Positions 27,367 through 37,269 of a stretch of DNA of 64,000 nt are shown here, piece by piece. The stretch lies in assembly GCA_023426145.1 (NCBI GenBank), contig JAFABG010000038.1, positions 76,503-140,502 on the forward strand, in the 5' to 3' direction. The notes beneath the pieces are model-generated. The model made no database searches. It was not told the DNA's origin and saw only the letters and a list, made by a program, of their open reading frames with translations. A program made the position numbers and the translations under genes. How positions within the stretch are numbered: the stretch's first letter is position 1; the number at the start of each line of letters is the position of its first letter. Source of the stretch: Bacteroidota bacterium (GTDB lineage: Bacteria > Bacteroidota > Bacteroidia > Bacteroidales > Bacteroidaceae).

Positions 27367-28254
27367 ATGGAACAAATTATAGAATGTAATAACCTGACGC
27401 ATTACTATGGCAAAAGGTTAATATACGAGAATCTTAGTTTTACAGTACCCAAAGGTCGTATTCTTGGGCTCTTGGGTAAGAATGGTACAGGCAAAACTAC
27501 CACCATAAATATTCTAAGTGGGTACTTAAAACCTCGTTCAGGGGAATGCCGTATATTCGGGCAGGAGATACAAACGATGTCTCCATCTCTACGCCGTAAT
27601 ATAGGCTTACTGATTGAAGGGCATGTTCAATATCAATTTATGAGCATCACACAGATAGAGAAATTCTATGCTGCATTTTATCCCGGACAATGGAAAAAAG
27701 AGGCTTATTATGAGCTCATGAATAAGCTCAAAGTAGCTCCGGGACAGCGAATCTCACGTATGTCATGCGGGCAACGCTCACAAGTTGCACTTGGCCTTAT
27801 CCTTGCACAAAATCCAGAATTACTGGTGCTTGACGACTTTTCACTCGGACTCGATCCTGGCTATCGCCGCCTCTTTGTAGACTATCTTCGTGACTATGCC
27901 CGTTCGGAAGGTAAAACAGTATTTCTTACCTCACACATCATACAGGATATGGAGCGCCTGATTGATGATTGTATCATGATGGATTACGGAAAGATACTTA
28001 TCCAAAAGCCGATTGCAGAGTTGCTAAACGAAGGGAGAAGGTTCACTTGCACAGTTCCAGAGGGGTATGAGCTTCCAGCCACAACTGAACTATATCATCC
28101 TTCGGTTATGCGCAACCAATTGGAGACGTTTTCCTTCCTCCCACCGGAGGCTGTAGAGAATAAGTTGAAAGAAATGGCAGTGCCCTATACAGACTTGCAT
28201 AATGAGCGCGTAAATCTGGAAGATGCCTTTATCGGGCTGACAGGTAAATACTAA
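27367..28254 (+). CDS. ABC transporter ATP-binding protein with non-standard motifs
   Basis: 295 aa. Walker A is GLLGKNGTGKTTTINILSG. The signature is MSCGQRSQ where LSGGQ is usual, and Walker B is LLVLDDFSLGLDP, with Asp in place of the catalytic Glu. The H-loop His (FLTSHIIQDM) is kept. The overall pattern is that of the CcmA/NatA class that pairs with a six-helix permease, here the next gene. The changes suggest slow or altered ATP turnover. A C-terminal 70-residue domain follows, as in NatA-like ATPases. Confidence 0.87.
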   Translation: MEQIIECNNLTHYYGKRLIYENLSFTVPKGRILGLLGKNGTGKTTTINILSGYLKPRSGECRIFGQEIQTMSPSLRRNIGLLIEGHVQYQFMSITQIEKFYAAFYPGQWKKEAYYELMNKLKVAPGQRISRMSCGQRSQVALGLILAQNPELLVLDDFSLGLDPGYRRLFVDYLRDYARSEGKTVFLTSHIIQDMERLIDDCIMMDYGKILIQKPIAELLNEGRRFTCTVPEGYELPATTELYHPSVMRNQLETFSFLPPEAVENKLKEMAVPYTDLHNERVNLEDAFIGLTGKY

Positions 28255-28296
28255 GTGCTCTCGTTATTCAATATACTTAATTTATAAATTTAAAAG

Positions 28297-28965
28297 ATGT
28301 ACGCTATATTTTATAAAGAATGGATAAAGACACGGTGGTACTTTTTGTTAGCCGTTGTCACTACGTTAGGTTTTACCGGATACTGTATGCTTCGCATCAA
28401 TAGGGTGGTAGAAATGAAAGGGGCTGCACACGCGTGGGAAGTTATGCTACAGCGGGATACTATTTTTGTAGACATGCTGCAATACATTCCGCTGATTGCA
28501 GGAATTCTGATGGCTATCGTCCAATTTGTACCGGAGATGCAACGCAAATGTTTAAAGCTGACGCTTCACCTACCCTATCCGGAATTAAAAATGACCAGTA
28601 ATATGTTACTGTCGGGACTGATTCTACTCTTGGTTTGTTTTGCCAGCAACTTCATCCTCATGGAGGTGTATCTAGATGGAATATTTGCCCACGAATTAAA
28701 AAACCACATCTTGCTCACCGCGTTAACATGGTATATCGCTGGAATATCGGCCTACCTGCTCGTGGCCTGGATCTGCTTTGAACCGGCATGGAAGAGACGC
28801 ATCATCAACCTGATCATTGCAGTGTTGTTGCTACGTATTTTTTTCCTGTCGACAACCCCTGAAGCTTACAATCAGTTCATACCTTATCTATTAGTTTACA
28901 CGCTGTTGACGGCAACGTTCTCTTGGCTTTCAATTCTACGATTCAAAGCAGGTAAACAAGATTAA
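28297..28965 (+). CDS. ABC transporter permease-like membrane protein
   Basis: 222 aa with about six membrane segments, for example YFLLAVVTTLGFTGYCM, MLLSGLILLLVCFASNFILM and IINLIIAVLLLRIFFL. It resembles ABC-2 type permeases in size and layout but I do not recognise a subfamily. Position, 42 bases after the ATPase gene and in the same operon, makes it the likely membrane partner. Confidence 0.72.
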   Translation: MYAIFYKEWIKTRWYFLLAVVTTLGFTGYCMLRINRVVEMKGAAHAWEVMLQRDTIFVDMLQYIPLIAGILMAIVQFVPEMQRKCLKLTLHLPYPELKMTSNMLLSGLILLLVCFASNFILMEVYLDGIFAHELKNHILLTALTWYIAGISAYLLVAWICFEPAWKRRIINLIIAVLLLRIFFLSTTPEAYNQFIPYLLVYTLLTATFSWLSILRFKAGKQD

Positions 28966-29001
28966 GGATAGAACGAATGAAGAATTAAAATTAAGAATTA
29001 A

Positions 29002-30042
29002 ATGAAAATGAAACGTTTCAGCACCCTACTATTATACGCAACCATCGCGTTCTTGCTTTGCTGGCAATTGCCTTGGTGTTACAACTTCTTTGCAGTGAAA
29101 CCCGAAAAGACACTTTTTACACTCTATAGTTCTGTAATAAAGGACTTCGTACAGATGGGACAGGAAGAAGGAAAAGGAATGGTTCGTCGCGATCTTGCCG
29201 GAAAGAAATACTCAGAAGCAGCTTTCGACAGCATTCTCCCTACATTTTACTTCCGTCAGTTAATGGCCGACGAACGTTTTCCTGATAGTATCAATGGAGT
29301 AGCAGTGACACCGAAATTGATACAGACAGAGAACTTCAATTTTAAAAGTGTTCCTTCGGATGTCAATGCTCCAGAGATCGGACTTTATCCTCTCTTTGAA
29401 TCAATGTCAGGACGCGTTGATTTAACAATGCCTGATGATGTGTTCCGAATCACGTCTAAGGGAATTGAGTTCATTGAGATGAATACGAACAGTGTGAATA
29501 CCGCAAAAAGTAAGTTGTTTACAGAAACAATGATCAATAAAGGTTTTCAGTTCCCTGCCATTAAGATAGCAGGAAATCCGACCATAAAAAAAGAATATGA
29601 TGAAGGCTATCTTTTATTGGATGCAAACCACCAACTCTTTCACCTGAAACAGGTAAAAAGTCGACCTTATGTTAGAATTATCGCATTACCGGAAGGATTA
29701 AGTTTAAGTCAACTATATTTAACAGAGTTCAGAAACAAAAAGACACTGGCTCTTATGACCGATAGTAAGAACAAACTTTTCGTACTTAAAAGCCGTACCT
29801 ACGACGTAATCGAAACAGGAGTTCCGGCATTTAATCCCCGAACAGATGCACTAACAATCATTGGCAACATGTTCGACTGGACCGTCCGATTGACAACAAC
29901 CGATGCGGATAATTACTACGCCCTAAATGCTGATGACTACTCACTCATAAAGAAATTAGAAAACCAATCAACAATTCATTATATGCCGGGTATTACCTTC
30001 ACATCTTACACAGATAAATATGTGAAGCCTCGTATAGAATAA
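29002..30042 (+). CDS. DUF4857-like membrane-anchored protein
   Basis: 346 aa. One N-terminal hydrophobic segment (about residues 8-30) with no lipobox, so it is probably anchored in the inner membrane with a periplasmic domain. The rest has beta-propeller-like repeats such as DANHQLFHLKQVKSRPYVRII and LALMTDSKNKLFVLKSRTYDVIE. I recall proteins of this kind as DUF4857 next to ABC genes in Bacteroides. Last gene of the nine-gene operon, followed by a strong terminator. Function unknown. Confidence 0.65.
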   Translation: MKMKRFSTLLLYATIAFLLCWQLPWCYNFFAVKPEKTLFTLYSSVIKDFVQMGQEEGKGMVRRDLAGKKYSEAAFDSILPTFYFRQLMADERFPDSINGVAVTPKLIQTENFNFKSVPSDVNAPEIGLYPLFESMSGRVDLTMPDDVFRITSKGIEFIEMNTNSVNTAKSKLFTETMINKGFQFPAIKIAGNPTIKKEYDEGYLLLDANHQLFHLKQVKSRPYVRIIALPEGLSLSQLYLTEFRNKKTLALMTDSKNKLFVLKSRTYDVIETGVPAFNPRTDALTIIGNMFDWTVRLTTTDADNYYALNADDYSLIKKLENQSTIHYMPGITFTSYTDKYVKPRIE

Positions 30043-30076
30043 TGAAATTGTCTCGCTGGTGAAAATTATTCATAAA

Positions 30077-30113
30077 AGAAGGCTGCTACAACGAAAAGGT
30101 GTAGCAGCCTTTT
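30077..30113 (+). terminator. Terminator of the TonB/ABC operon
   Basis: AAGGCTGCTACA (30079-30090) pairs with TGTAGCAGCCTT (30100-30111), with a 9-base loop and a short T run. It lies about 35 bases after the last stop codon of the operon. Confidence 0.9.
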
Positions 30114-30250
30114 CGTTGTAGTTATCGCATAATTATATAAAACAAAAGACAATGAAATTTATTTATCTAATAATATGTATTACCTTTGTCCATCATAAAC
30201 AATTATCCTTAATCCGCAATTGTTCCTAATTTCATTACCAGCAAATACGG

Positions 30251-30258
30251 TAAATTTG
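30251..30258 (+). promoter_or_regulatory. -7 promoter box for the lamin-tail lipoprotein
   Basis: TAAATTTG, an exact TAnnTTTG match 22 bases before the ATG at 30281. A second match, TACCTTTG, lies at 30181-30188; either may be used. Confidence 0.45.
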
Positions 30259-30280
30259 ATAATACGACAATATTAGCCCT

Positions 30281-31564
30281 ATGAAACAAGGTAACATCTA
30301 TGCTCTTTTGAGCCTTTTCATCGCCTTTTTCTACAATTGCGTGCCCCCAACGGACGAAGAAGGCCCAAAAACAACTGAAGAAGACAACACAACAGCCGAA
30401 CTTCCTTGGCAGGGAGAAACTGAAAAGTTTACCATCAGTGTAAAAGACGGAGTCCACCTAGACGATCCGAACAAAGATGCAGGAACAGCTTATATTACTT
30501 TTCCCTCCTCTTCAGTAACCAGTACGCGATGGGAATTCGCAGTAAACTTATCCTTCAATCCTTCGGCCAATAATTATGCACGATTCTACCTTACCTCCAC
30601 GTCCACTGATCTATCTGGAGAGCTTAATGGATATTTCATTCAAATTGGAGGCGTCAAAGACAACGTAGCTCTCTATCAGCAAAATGGAACGGATCTCAAA
30701 TTGCTTGCCTCTGGAAGAGAACTCATGAAAGGAAATAATGCTCCCAAGCTAAATATAAAAGTAGAATGCGACAGTAACGGCTACTGGACATTTTGGACAC
30801 GATTAACAACAGAAGAAGAATACATCAAAGAACAACAAATTAAGCAGAATAGCATTGATGAATCAATCTGCTCTGGAATCTATTGCGTTTACACCAAAAC
30901 CCGTTGTCATGGGTTCACTTTTCATCATATTAAATTGTCAAACGATGTTGAAACAACAACAGACCCTGAAGAAGATCCAGACAACACGGAACCAGAGAAA
31001 CCAATTCAGGCACATTATCCTCAAGAGGTCAAGAACATACTGCTACTCAATGAAGTAATGTATGATAACGCCACCGATGGAGCAGAATATATCGAGATCT
31101 ATAATCCAGCTGATACAGTTGTTGCTGTTCCTTCATTAAAAATACTCAGATACATTGCCAATACATCAGGGGGTACGACAACGACAACAACGGCTGTGCT
31201 TGAACAAATGGACAGCAATACTCCCATCACAGTAGGGCCACACAGCTACTTGTGCCTAACCAAATCTCCTTCCATCATTATAAAAAAGCATCAAGTGGAT
31301 GGTGAAAGCATCATTGAAACGCCCAAATTCCCAAGAATCGCTAATGAAGGAGGCTATCTAGCCATTATGACTAATGAGGAAAATCCTAGATTAATAGATA
31401 AGTGCTGCTACTTCGAATCAATGCATAGCTCAGGAAAAAAGAGGAATCAAGGAGTAGCACTCGAGAAGAAATCGCCAGAGCTTAACTCTGCTTTACAATC
31501 AAACTGGACCTCATCGAAAGATAAAACAGGAGGTACTCCGGGAAGAAAAAATTCACTAGAGTAA
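30281..31564 (+). CDS. Lipoprotein with a C-terminal lamin-tail domain
   Basis: 427 aa. The N-terminus is hydrophobic and ends at FFYNC, a non-standard lipobox (Asn before Cys), followed by an acidic Thr-rich linker. Residues about 45-225 look like a beta-sandwich (WEFAVNLSFNPSANNYARFYLTS), then a Pro/Glu-rich linker, then from about 248 a lamin-tail domain (LTD): ILLNEVMYDNATDGAEYIEIYNPAD, HSYLCLTKSP and GVALEKKSPEL. LTD proteins in Bacteroidetes are often surface or secreted and sometimes sit with nucleases; no nuclease domain is visible here. Function unknown. Confidence 0.72.
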   Translation: MKQGNIYALLSLFIAFFYNCVPPTDEEGPKTTEEDNTTAELPWQGETEKFTISVKDGVHLDDPNKDAGTAYITFPSSSVTSTRWEFAVNLSFNPSANNYARFYLTSTSTDLSGELNGYFIQIGGVKDNVALYQQNGTDLKLLASGRELMKGNNAPKLNIKVECDSNGYWTFWTRLTTEEEYIKEQQIKQNSIDESICSGIYCVYTKTRCHGFTFHHIKLSNDVETTTDPEEDPDNTEPEKPIQAHYPQEVKNILLLNEVMYDNATDGAEYIEIYNPADTVVAVPSLKILRYIANTSGGTTTTTTAVLEQMDSNTPITVGPHSYLCLTKSPSIIIKKHQVDGESIIETPKFPRIANEGGYLAIMTNEENPRLIDKCCYFESMHSSGKKRNQGVALEKKSPELNSALQSNWTSSKDKTGGTPGRKNSLE

Positions 31565-31586
31565 AATGGGGCTAAACTAATTTCCT

Positions 31587-31594
31587 TATTTTTG
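31587..31594 (+). promoter_or_regulatory. -7 promoter box for the SSS symporter gene
   Basis: TATTTTTG, an exact TAnnTTTG match 52 bases before the ATG at 31647. Confidence 0.5.
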
Positions 31595-31646
31595 TATACC
31601 GAAGGCAAAAAGTACTCATCTACAAACAAGTAAAAAAACATAGGCT

Positions 31647-33107
31647 ATGAACCCAATCATCTTATCTGTCACCATTATTGCATATATCATTATCTTGTTT
31701 ACCATTTCTTATATTGCAGGACATAAAGCAGATAACGAAGGGTTCTTTGTAGGGAATCGCAAATCGGCTTGGTATATTGTGGCCTTTGCCATGATTGGGT
31801 CTTCCATCTCAGGGGTAACATTTGTGTCGGTGCCCGGCATGGTTGAAGCGAGTCATTTTTCCTACTTGCAGATGGTGTTAGGATTCATTGTCGGGCAGTT
31901 TATTATAGCCTTTGTACTTGTTCCGCTGTTCTATCGAATGAAGTTGGTTTCGATCTATGAATATTTAGAAGATCGATTCGGAATAGCCTCATACAGAACC
32001 GGTGCTTGGTTCTTCTTTATCTCTAAAATGTTAGGAGCAGCCGTACGCCTATTCTTGGTTTGCCTCACCCTGCAATTCCTTATTTTCGAACCATTTGGAA
32101 TTCCATTCAGTATCAATGTCGCACTCACGGTAGGCTTGATCTGGCTCTACACCTTTAAAGGGGGAGTAAAATCACTCATTTGGACGGATGTACTTAAAAC
32201 ATCTTGCTTGGTAATTTCTGTCATACTCTGCATCTATTACATTTCGTCCAGCTTACAGTTCACTGTTGGAGGCTTAATTCATTCGGTTTCAAACAGTGAT
32301 TTATCAACCATCTTCTTCTTCGATGACGTAAACGATAAACGTTATTTCTTTAAGCAATTTCTAGCTGGTATATTCACCGTTATTGCTATGAATGGACTCG
32401 ACCAAGACATGATGCAAAGGAATCTTAGCTGTAAGAATTTCCGCGATTCACAAAAAAACATGATCACTAGTGGACTGTCTCAGTTCTTTGTCATCTTACT
32501 CTTCTTGGTACTTGGAAGCCTACTGTACCTATTTGCCGCTCAGCAAGACATAGAGATTCCTACTCAAAGTGATAAGCTTTTCCCAATGATCGCTACCGGG
32601 AACTATTTTCCAGGAATAGTCGGCATACTCTTTATCATTGGTTTTATATCTGCCGCCTACTCTGCCGCAGGTTCTGCACTTACAGCCCTTACCACCTCTT
32701 TCACTGTAGATATCCTTAATGCACACAGAAAAGACGAGGCAGAGTTGAGCATGACTCGCAAATGGGTCCATCTCGGAATGGCAGTTATCATGGGCGTGAT
32801 TATTTATGTGTTCAATTTATTGAATAGCACCAGTGTAATAGATGCTATTTATACATTGGCTAGCTATACTTACGGACCTATTTTGGGATTGTTTGCTTTT
32901 GGCATATTCAACAAAAGACAAATCTATGACAGATATACTCCTTTAGTTGCTGTAGCTGCTCCTATTCTTTGCTACATTCTACAAAGCCACTCGGAACAAT
33001 GGTTCAATGGATACCAAATGAGCTATGAATTATTAATCCTAAATGCAATCTTCACCTATATTGGGCTCTGGATACTAACGTGTAGAAAGTCTAATAAAAG
33101 AAACTAG
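31647..33107 (+). CDS. Sodium/solute symporter (SSS family)
   Basis: 486 aa with about thirteen membrane segments. The first helices carry the SSS features GFFVGNRKSAWYIVAFAMIGSSISGVTFVSVPG, and later GFISAAYSAAGSALTALTTSF, whose small and hydroxyl residues line the second sodium site in this family. Such carriers import sugars, sialic acid, proline or other solutes with sodium. The substrate cannot be told from the sequence. It ends 50 bases before the convergent stop of the xylan regulator, and a role in that locus is possible but unproven. Confidence 0.9.
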   Translation: MNPIILSVTIIAYIIILFTISYIAGHKADNEGFFVGNRKSAWYIVAFAMIGSSISGVTFVSVPGMVEASHFSYLQMVLGFIVGQFIIAFVLVPLFYRMKLVSIYEYLEDRFGIASYRTGAWFFFISKMLGAAVRLFLVCLTLQFLIFEPFGIPFSINVALTVGLIWLYTFKGGVKSLIWTDVLKTSCLVISVILCIYYISSSLQFTVGGLIHSVSNSDLSTIFFFDDVNDKRYFFKQFLAGIFTVIAMNGLDQDMMQRNLSCKNFRDSQKNMITSGLSQFFVILLFLVLGSLLYLFAAQQDIEIPTQSDKLFPMIATGNYFPGIVGILFIIGFISAAYSAAGSALTALTTSFTVDILNAHRKDEAELSMTRKWVHLGMAVIMGVIIYVFNLLNSTSVIDAIYTLASYTYGPILGLFAFGIFNKRQIYDRYTPLVAVAAPILCYILQSHSEQWFNGYQMSYELLILNAIFTYIGLWILTCRKSNKRN

Positions 33108-33157
33108 TTAAAAGCTAAAAAGCACTACGAATAAAAAACAGTGTAGTAAGCATAAAC

Positions 33158-36100
33158 TTAACGAGGCTTATTCATATATTCTTTAGGAGACATTCCATAT
33201 TTCTCTCGAAATGAACTAGAGAAATGAGATAAATTAGTGTATCCGGTTGCATAAGCAATTTCAGAAATACTTAGTTTATGTTCTTGTAGCAACAAATGTG
33301 CTGCTTGTTGCAGACGAATGTTCTTAATAAAATCACGGGCTGAGAGGTTGGTAAGTTCTTTCAATTTACGATGGATATGCACACGGCTTAGCCCTACCTC
33401 AGCAGCTAATCTCTCAACATTTAATGCTGGATCGTCAAGATGTTCATTGACTACTTTCATTATCTTATTCATTAATATTTCATCACTCGACTTCATCTTT
33501 ATCAAATCCATCTTATCGGTTTGTTCTTGAGCACCACTAAACTTATTGCGCAATAATTTGCGATTAGCGATCAAATTATCAATAGTACTTCTCAATAGTT
33601 CAAGGTGGAATGGTTTTACGATGTAAGCATCGGCACCTATTCCCATCCCTTCCAAAGTATCTTCAGGCTTTGTCTTAGCTGTTAACAAGATTACTGGAAT
33701 ATGATTCACATTCGTGTTCTGTTTCAGCTTACGACATAAGGTGAGCCCATCCATCTCCGGCATCATAATATCGGAGAGAACCAAGTCCGGGGTATCCCTC
33801 AATATCATATCGTATGCCTCCCTACCGTTGCTGCAGGTCTCAATTTTATACTCACTAGAGAGTTCCGATTTCAAATACGCTCTAATCTCCTCTTCATCCT
33901 CAACGATCAATAAACGTATACCTGTTTTTGCTTTAGGTAAGCTGACATTAGGTTCACTTTCCATTAATTCCACATCAAGGTTGGGGACAGGAACTTTCGA
34001 GGCCAGCTGAGCCATCATAGTATCTGTATCAACAGTTTCAAATTCATCCTTTCTCAAATGCGCAGAGCCCAATGGTAATCGAATAATGAAACGGCTACCA
34101 GGCACACCGACTCTATTCTCGGCAAAAAGGACTCCATGATGCAACTCCACTAAAGAGCGAGACAAATGGAGGCCTATACCTGTCCCAAAATTAGATTTGG
34201 TAACATCATTATCAACTTGATAAAAACGTTCAAAAATACGTTCCACCTTATTTCGATCGATGCCAATCCCATTGTCTGTTATTGCAATCTCAAAATAGTC
34301 GCGTAGAGCGTCGTGTCGAGACGGCTCTTGCCCGACCGATAAGCTCACCTGAATTTCACCCCCTTCGGGAGTATATTTAAATGCATTGGATAAGATATTC
34401 ATTAGCACTTTGTCGAAATTATTCAGATCAATCCACACCTTTAACTGTGCCATTGAGTGTTCAAAGGAAAAGCGAATATTCTTCTTTTGCCCCAAATACT
34501 CAAAAGTCTGCATCACATCGTTGATAAACCCAACGATGTCAGTCTCACGAAACTTCATAAACATCTGCCCTTTATCTAATCTTCTAATATCCATCAACTG
34601 ATTTATCAAGCGCAATATGCGTTGCGAGTTGCGATAAATCATCAGGTATTTTTTCTGTAGTTCCCGATCCTTTGTTTCAGCAAGCAACTTTTCTAAAGGA
34701 CTTATGATTAGTGTCATCGGAGTACGTATTTCATGAGAAATATTGATAAAGAATTGTAACTTGGCTTCATTCAATTGTTCGGCATGTTCACGCTTCATCA
34801 TATCGCGGCGATGATGCATTCGAGAACGAATTTGGTTCACAATGCCCAGTATTAATAATCCCAATAAGGCTACATAAATAAAGTATGCCCACCAAGTTTG
34901 ATACCAAGGTGGACTGATAAGAATCTTAATGGTACGTATTTTGGAATCATCCCCATACGCGAGTTTCCTAACCTGAAAGGTATATTTACCGGGGGGTAAA
35001 TTATTATAGGTCACACGGTTTACACCAGGCTCAGTGGTCAGCCAACGTGAGCTCAATTCTTCAATCTTATACTGATAAGAGATTTGTTCAGGATTATTGT
35101 ACTGCAACGTAGAAAAAACGACACTAAAGGTATTATCATGATAGGACAATTGAAAAAAATCAGCATCTTGCACAGAAGTGTACACAACAGGTTCGCCTCC
35201 TGAAAGTGTATTCTTACGCACTGGTCGATCAAAAATATAAAAATCTGTTATACATACTGCCGAAGATTTTGAAACACGCTCAATATCTTTGGGGTAGAAA
35301 CTTGTAATCCCATTGATCCCTCCAAAATAGATTTTACCATTTTTATCTTTAAAAAAGGCCCCATGCGTGAACTCATTTCCCTGAAGTCCATCTCCTGAAT
35401 AATAATTAATAAACTGCCCAGACTGCTTGTCATATTTGCTGATCCCCATATAAGTACTCATCCAGATATTATGATATGAATCCTCGCAAAGACCACAAAT
35501 CACATTATTCGACAATCCATTTGCAGTAGCCAATCGAAGTAAATTACCAGTCTTTTTATTGAAAGAATAAAGACCATCTGTAGTGCCAGCCCAGATCTTT
35601 CCTGCTGAGTCTTGCAAAATGGAATAGCCAACACAACCAGTAATTAGAGTGTTAACCTTATTGAAATTGACAAAATTAGCCGTCAAAGGATTAAAGCAAC
35701 TCACTCCTTTATAATGCCCCAACCAAATCAAGCCCTCACTATCACAAAAAAGAGAGTTAATCCAATCATTGGGCAATTCATTTCGAGTCCAATCATCTAT
35801 TTCATCTCCTGAAGAAATGTAATGTTTCAATTTCCCTGTTAAAAGATTAAATTGATAAAAGCCAGAGCCTAATGTGCCTATATACAGATTTTTATGCCTA
35901 TCCTCAACAATGGAAAAGATCTTCTCGTTATCAATGGGCAAAGGATATTCACAGTCACCCGTAAGACGATTCAGTTTGGCAAGCCCCCTTGTATAAGAGC
36001 CAACCCAAAAATTATTTTCAGAATCCTCATACATGCACATAATTGTATTGGCTATCGAATGTGCCGAATTACCCGGAACAAAATGTCTCAACCTCTTCCC

Positions 36101-37246
36101 TGTTTTTCCATCTAGTTCATAAAGTCCTTCATTATCTGTCCCCACCCACAAACGATGATTTGAATCTTGGTAGATAGACATAACACATCCCTGACCTATG
36201 GGATTATAATGAACCGACTTATTCCCATAATATTCAAACGGATTATCTTGTTTAGGAATCAAAACCATTCCTTTTTGAAATAACCCTAGCCATAAGTTCT
36301 GATCTTTATCTTCCAATATAGAATGAATCTTTCCATCAGAAAAATCAGTTGGAGCGGTATTTATTACATAATCTTTTAGCGTTTGATCGATAGGATCATA
36401 TATCTTAAGCCCCTGCCCATCTGTACCCACCAAGAGTTGATTATCCACCAATGACATTGAATAAACAGACAATGCTTTTCCGCTAAGATAAGGAACGGGT
36501 ATAAAACGATTCTCTTTTCTATCATAACGTGACATGCCTTGTTTCTGAGTGCCAACAAAAAGGTTACCTTGCTTATCTTCAATAATAGCAGCAATATTGT
36601 TATCGTTAATCATTGGGGATTTAAACACTAAAATGTCTTTAGTTGTTGGACGATAGCAGATTAATCCATTACCGTATGTACCAATCCAAATGTTATAATA
36701 GGAATCTTCATAAAGGCAAGATTGAAATTTAAAGTTCGACAACTGCAAAAGATCATCTACAGAAATTGCCTTTTCGTGTTCTTCATCCAAACAAAACATT
36801 CCTTGTCCAGTCGTAGCAATCCATATAGCACCGTTGTGCAATTCTTGCATTTGTGTGATATGGGCAGAGACTTTTTTCCCCGAACGAACGAGCGGTACAC
36901 TGATAAACGCATCAGTCTCTCGATCATACTTCATCAATCCATTGATGCAACCGATCAGTAAATTTTGCTGGGCATCTTCAAAAAAAGCACAGACGTAATT
37001 ATTTTTAATAGATAGAGAGTCATCAGAGGTATGCCAGTAGTTTACAAAGTGGAGCCCATCAAATCGATTCAACCCATATTCGGTAGCGATCCAAATAAAG
37101 CCCCGACTATCTTGAAAAATCTGATTAATCAAACTGCTGGACAAGCCTTTATCAGTTGTATAGAATCTTCCAGTTTGTCCCTTAAGAGAGAAGGAATAGA
37201 GAAGAAGCAAACTAAAAATTAAGATTCCCTTGAATTGTGTTTTCAT
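33158..37246 (-). CDS. Hybrid two-component system regulator (HTCS) of the xylan locus
   Basis: 1362 aa. One protein combines sensor, kinase and DNA-binding regulator. In order: signal peptide (SFSLKGQ); about fourteen two-component propeller (Reg_prop) repeats such as IFQDSRGFIWIATEYGLNRFDG; a Y_Y_Y domain (about 715-765); a membrane helix near 792; HisKA with the His in INISHEIRTPM near 837; HATPase; a receiver with the phospho-Asp in LSDIMMPEMDG near 1159; and an AraC-type HTH from about 1255. HTCS proteins bind a specific oligosaccharide in the periplasm and switch on the neighbouring susC operon; here probably a xylo-oligosaccharide. It is divergent from susC, and a box array lies between them. 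Confidence 0.96.
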   Translation of the reverse strand: MKTQFKGILIFSLLLLYSFSLKGQTGRFYTTDKGLSSSLINQIFQDSRGFIWIATEYGLNRFDGLHFVNYWHTSDDSLSIKNNYVCAFFEDAQQNLLIGCINGLMKYDRETDAFISVPLVRSGKKVSAHITQMQELHNGAIWIATTGQGMFCLDEEHEKAISVDDLLQLSNFKFQSCLYEDSYYNIWIGTYGNGLICYRPTTKDILVFKSPMINDNNIAAIIEDKQGNLFVGTQKQGMSRYDRKENRFIPVPYLSGKALSVYSMSLVDNQLLVGTDGQGLKIYDPIDQTLKDYVINTAPTDFSDGKIHSILEDKDQNLWLGLFQKGMVLIPKQDNPFEYYGNKSVHYNPIGQGCVMSIYQDSNHRLWVGTDNEGLYELDGKTGKRLRHFVPGNSAHSIANTIMCMYEDSENNFWVGSYTRGLAKLNRLTGDCEYPLPIDNEKIFSIVEDRHKNLYIGTLGSGFYQFNLLTGKLKHYISSGDEIDDWTRNELPNDWINSLFCDSEGLIWLGHYKGVSCFNPLTANFVNFNKVNTLITGCVGYSILQDSAGKIWAGTTDGLYSFNKKTGNLLRLATANGLSNNVICGLCEDSYHNIWMSTYMGISKYDKQSGQFINYYSGDGLQGNEFTHGAFFKDKNGKIYFGGINGITSFYPKDIERVSKSSAVCITDFYIFDRPVRKNTLSGGEPVVYTSVQDADFFQLSYHDNTFSVVFSTLQYNNPEQISYQYKIEELSSRWLTTEPGVNRVTYNNLPPGKYTFQVRKLAYGDDSKIRTIKILISPPWYQTWWAYFIYVALLGLLILGIVNQIRSRMHHRRDMMKREHAEQLNEAKLQFFINISHEIRTPMTLIISPLEKLLAETKDRELQKKYLMIYRNSQRILRLINQLMDIRRLDKGQMFMKFRETDIVGFINDVMQTFEYLGQKKNIRFSFEHSMAQLKVWIDLNNFDKVLMNILSNAFKYTPEGGEIQVSLSVGQEPSRHDALRDYFEIAITDNGIGIDRNKVERIFERFYQVDNDVTKSNFGTGIGLHLSRSLVELHHGVLFAENRVGVPGSRFIIRLPLGSAHLRKDEFETVDTDTMMAQLASKVPVPNLDVELMESEPNVSLPKAKTGIRLLIVEDEEEIRAYLKSELSSEYKIETCSNGREAYDMILRDTPDLVLSDIMMPEMDGLTLCRKLKQNTNVNHIPVILLTAKTKPEDTLEGMGIGADAYIVKPFHLELLRSTIDNLIANRKLLRNKFSGAQEQTDKMDLIKMKSSDEILMNKIMKVVNEHLDDPALNVERLAAEVGLSRVHIHRKLKELTNLSARDFIKNIRLQQAAHLLLQEHKLSISEIAYATGYTNLSHFSSSFREKYGMSPKEYMNKPR

Positions 37247-37269
37247 TGTATATCTTTAGTTTATACAAA

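Noticed and set aside
30152..30229. A 25-codon frame starting at 30152
   Set aside because: It has a short hydrophobic start but lies over a possible promoter box, has no ribosome site and no recognisable product.
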